Part shown: one piece after another, positions 4,915 to 5,116 of the stretch
Numbering within the stretch: the stretch's first letter is position 1
Layout: every line of letters begins with the position of its first letter
NCBI GenBank assembly: GCA_030640765.1
Contig: DAOWIT010000138.1
Span: forward strand, 1-5,116
Origin: Candidatus Latescibacterota bacterium
GTDB taxonomy: Bacteria > Latescibacterota > MVCY01
Length of the DNA stretch: 5,116 nucleotides
Reading direction: 5' to 3'
Notes under the pieces: model-generated
What the model was told of the DNA's origin: nothing
The model's input: the letters and a program-made list of their open reading frames with translations, nothing else
The model's database searches: none
Program-made: the position numbers and the translations under genes

Positions 4915-5116
4915 ATGGCAAATTCGGCCGACCAAGCATACAGGGATTTAAATAGAGTTCTCTTGAGCCTACGCCGCCGCTGGAGAGTGGTAAAATGTCT
5001 GCGGGGACTCTCTCTTGCTGTTCTCTTGCTTCTCGGTTCAGGACTGCTTTTCGCCTTGGCTGAGACAATTTTCTGGTCTTCTCCTCCTGTCCGAACCGTT
5101 CTGGCACTGACAGTGG
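4915..5116 (+). CDS. Integral membrane protein, N-terminal part (DUF4175-like)
   Basis: The first 67 residues are visible; the frame is open to the window end. After a short polar start come LLSLRRRWRVVKCLRGL (16-32), then a hydrophobic segment at about 32-49, a break with E50 and PP at 57-58, and a second hydrophobic stretch beginning near 59. A basic Arg/Trp-rich stretch before a first membrane helix, then ETIFWSSPPVRT, resembles the start of DUF4175-type proteins of FCB-group bacteria, large membrane proteins of unknown function; the family call rests on memory of the pattern. The ATG at 4915-4917 has AAGGGA (4904-4909) 5 nt upstream. It is divergent from all other genes here. Confidence 0.75.
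   Translation, partial: MANSADQAYRDLNRVLLSLRRRWRVVKCLRGLSLAVLLLLGSGLLFALAETIFWSSPPVRTVLALTV

Noticed and set aside
4630..4935. Minus-strand frame of 101 codons in the divergent gap
   Set aside because: It translates degenerate intergenic repeats (for example RNPRNQLRITQISRIPNH), lacks a ribosome site, and covers the start of the plus-strand membrane gene.
4856..5107. Minus-strand frame of 83 codons opposite the membrane-protein gene
   Set aside because: The plus-strand frame has a clear membrane-protein start; this one is its antisense shadow.

Overview
The window is a gene-dense bacterial chromosomal segment, almost all transcribed from the minus strand, with one divergent gene entering at the right edge. 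The partial sigma factor at the left edge has the short form without region 1.1, and its start ([37 protein letters not shown]) resembles the primary sigma factors of Bacteroidetes, Chlorobi and related FCB-group candidate phyla. The right-edge gene resembles DUF4175-type membrane proteins, which as I recall are frequent in the same lineages. An FCB-type, probably uncultured, Gram-negative bacterium is my best inference. No marker in the window fixes the phylum.

Layout from right to left along the minus strand. A strong sigma70-type promoter (4560-4588) drives a single tRNA-Val(CAC) gene at 4344-4417, after a leader of about 135 nt ending in a hairpin. A rho-independent terminator at 4153-4183 closes this unit. 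Next come a coiled-coil C4 zinc-ribbon protein (3403-4116), an RNase HI-type protein (2898-3419) overlapping it by 17 nt, and RNase P RNA (2426-2983), whose 5' end lies inside the RNase H reading frame. After these follow a small coiled-coil protein of unknown function (1980-2324), an HtrA/DegP-type membrane-anchored serine protease with two PDZ domains (344-1864), and the start of an RpoD-type sigma factor (1-246). On the plus strand, an integral membrane protein begins at 4915 and runs off the window.

The genes are mostly housekeeping: RNA processing (RNase P, tRNA), RNA/DNA hybrid removal (RNase H), envelope protein quality control (HtrA) and transcription (sigma). I see no defence system, CRISPR array or complete transposon.

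The most unusual structure is in the RNase P RNA. Its P12 helix is intact as a 12-bp base, but its distal part is replaced by 191 nt. That insert holds a 140-bp perfectly symmetric palindromic element (17-bp outer arms with one mismatch, 12-nt spacers, 26-nt inner arms of a motif I recall as a common intergenic repeat). A repeat element thus appears to have been accommodated in an essential ribozyme. The second oddity is the roughly 86-nt overlap between the RNase H coding frame and the 5' end of the ribozyme.
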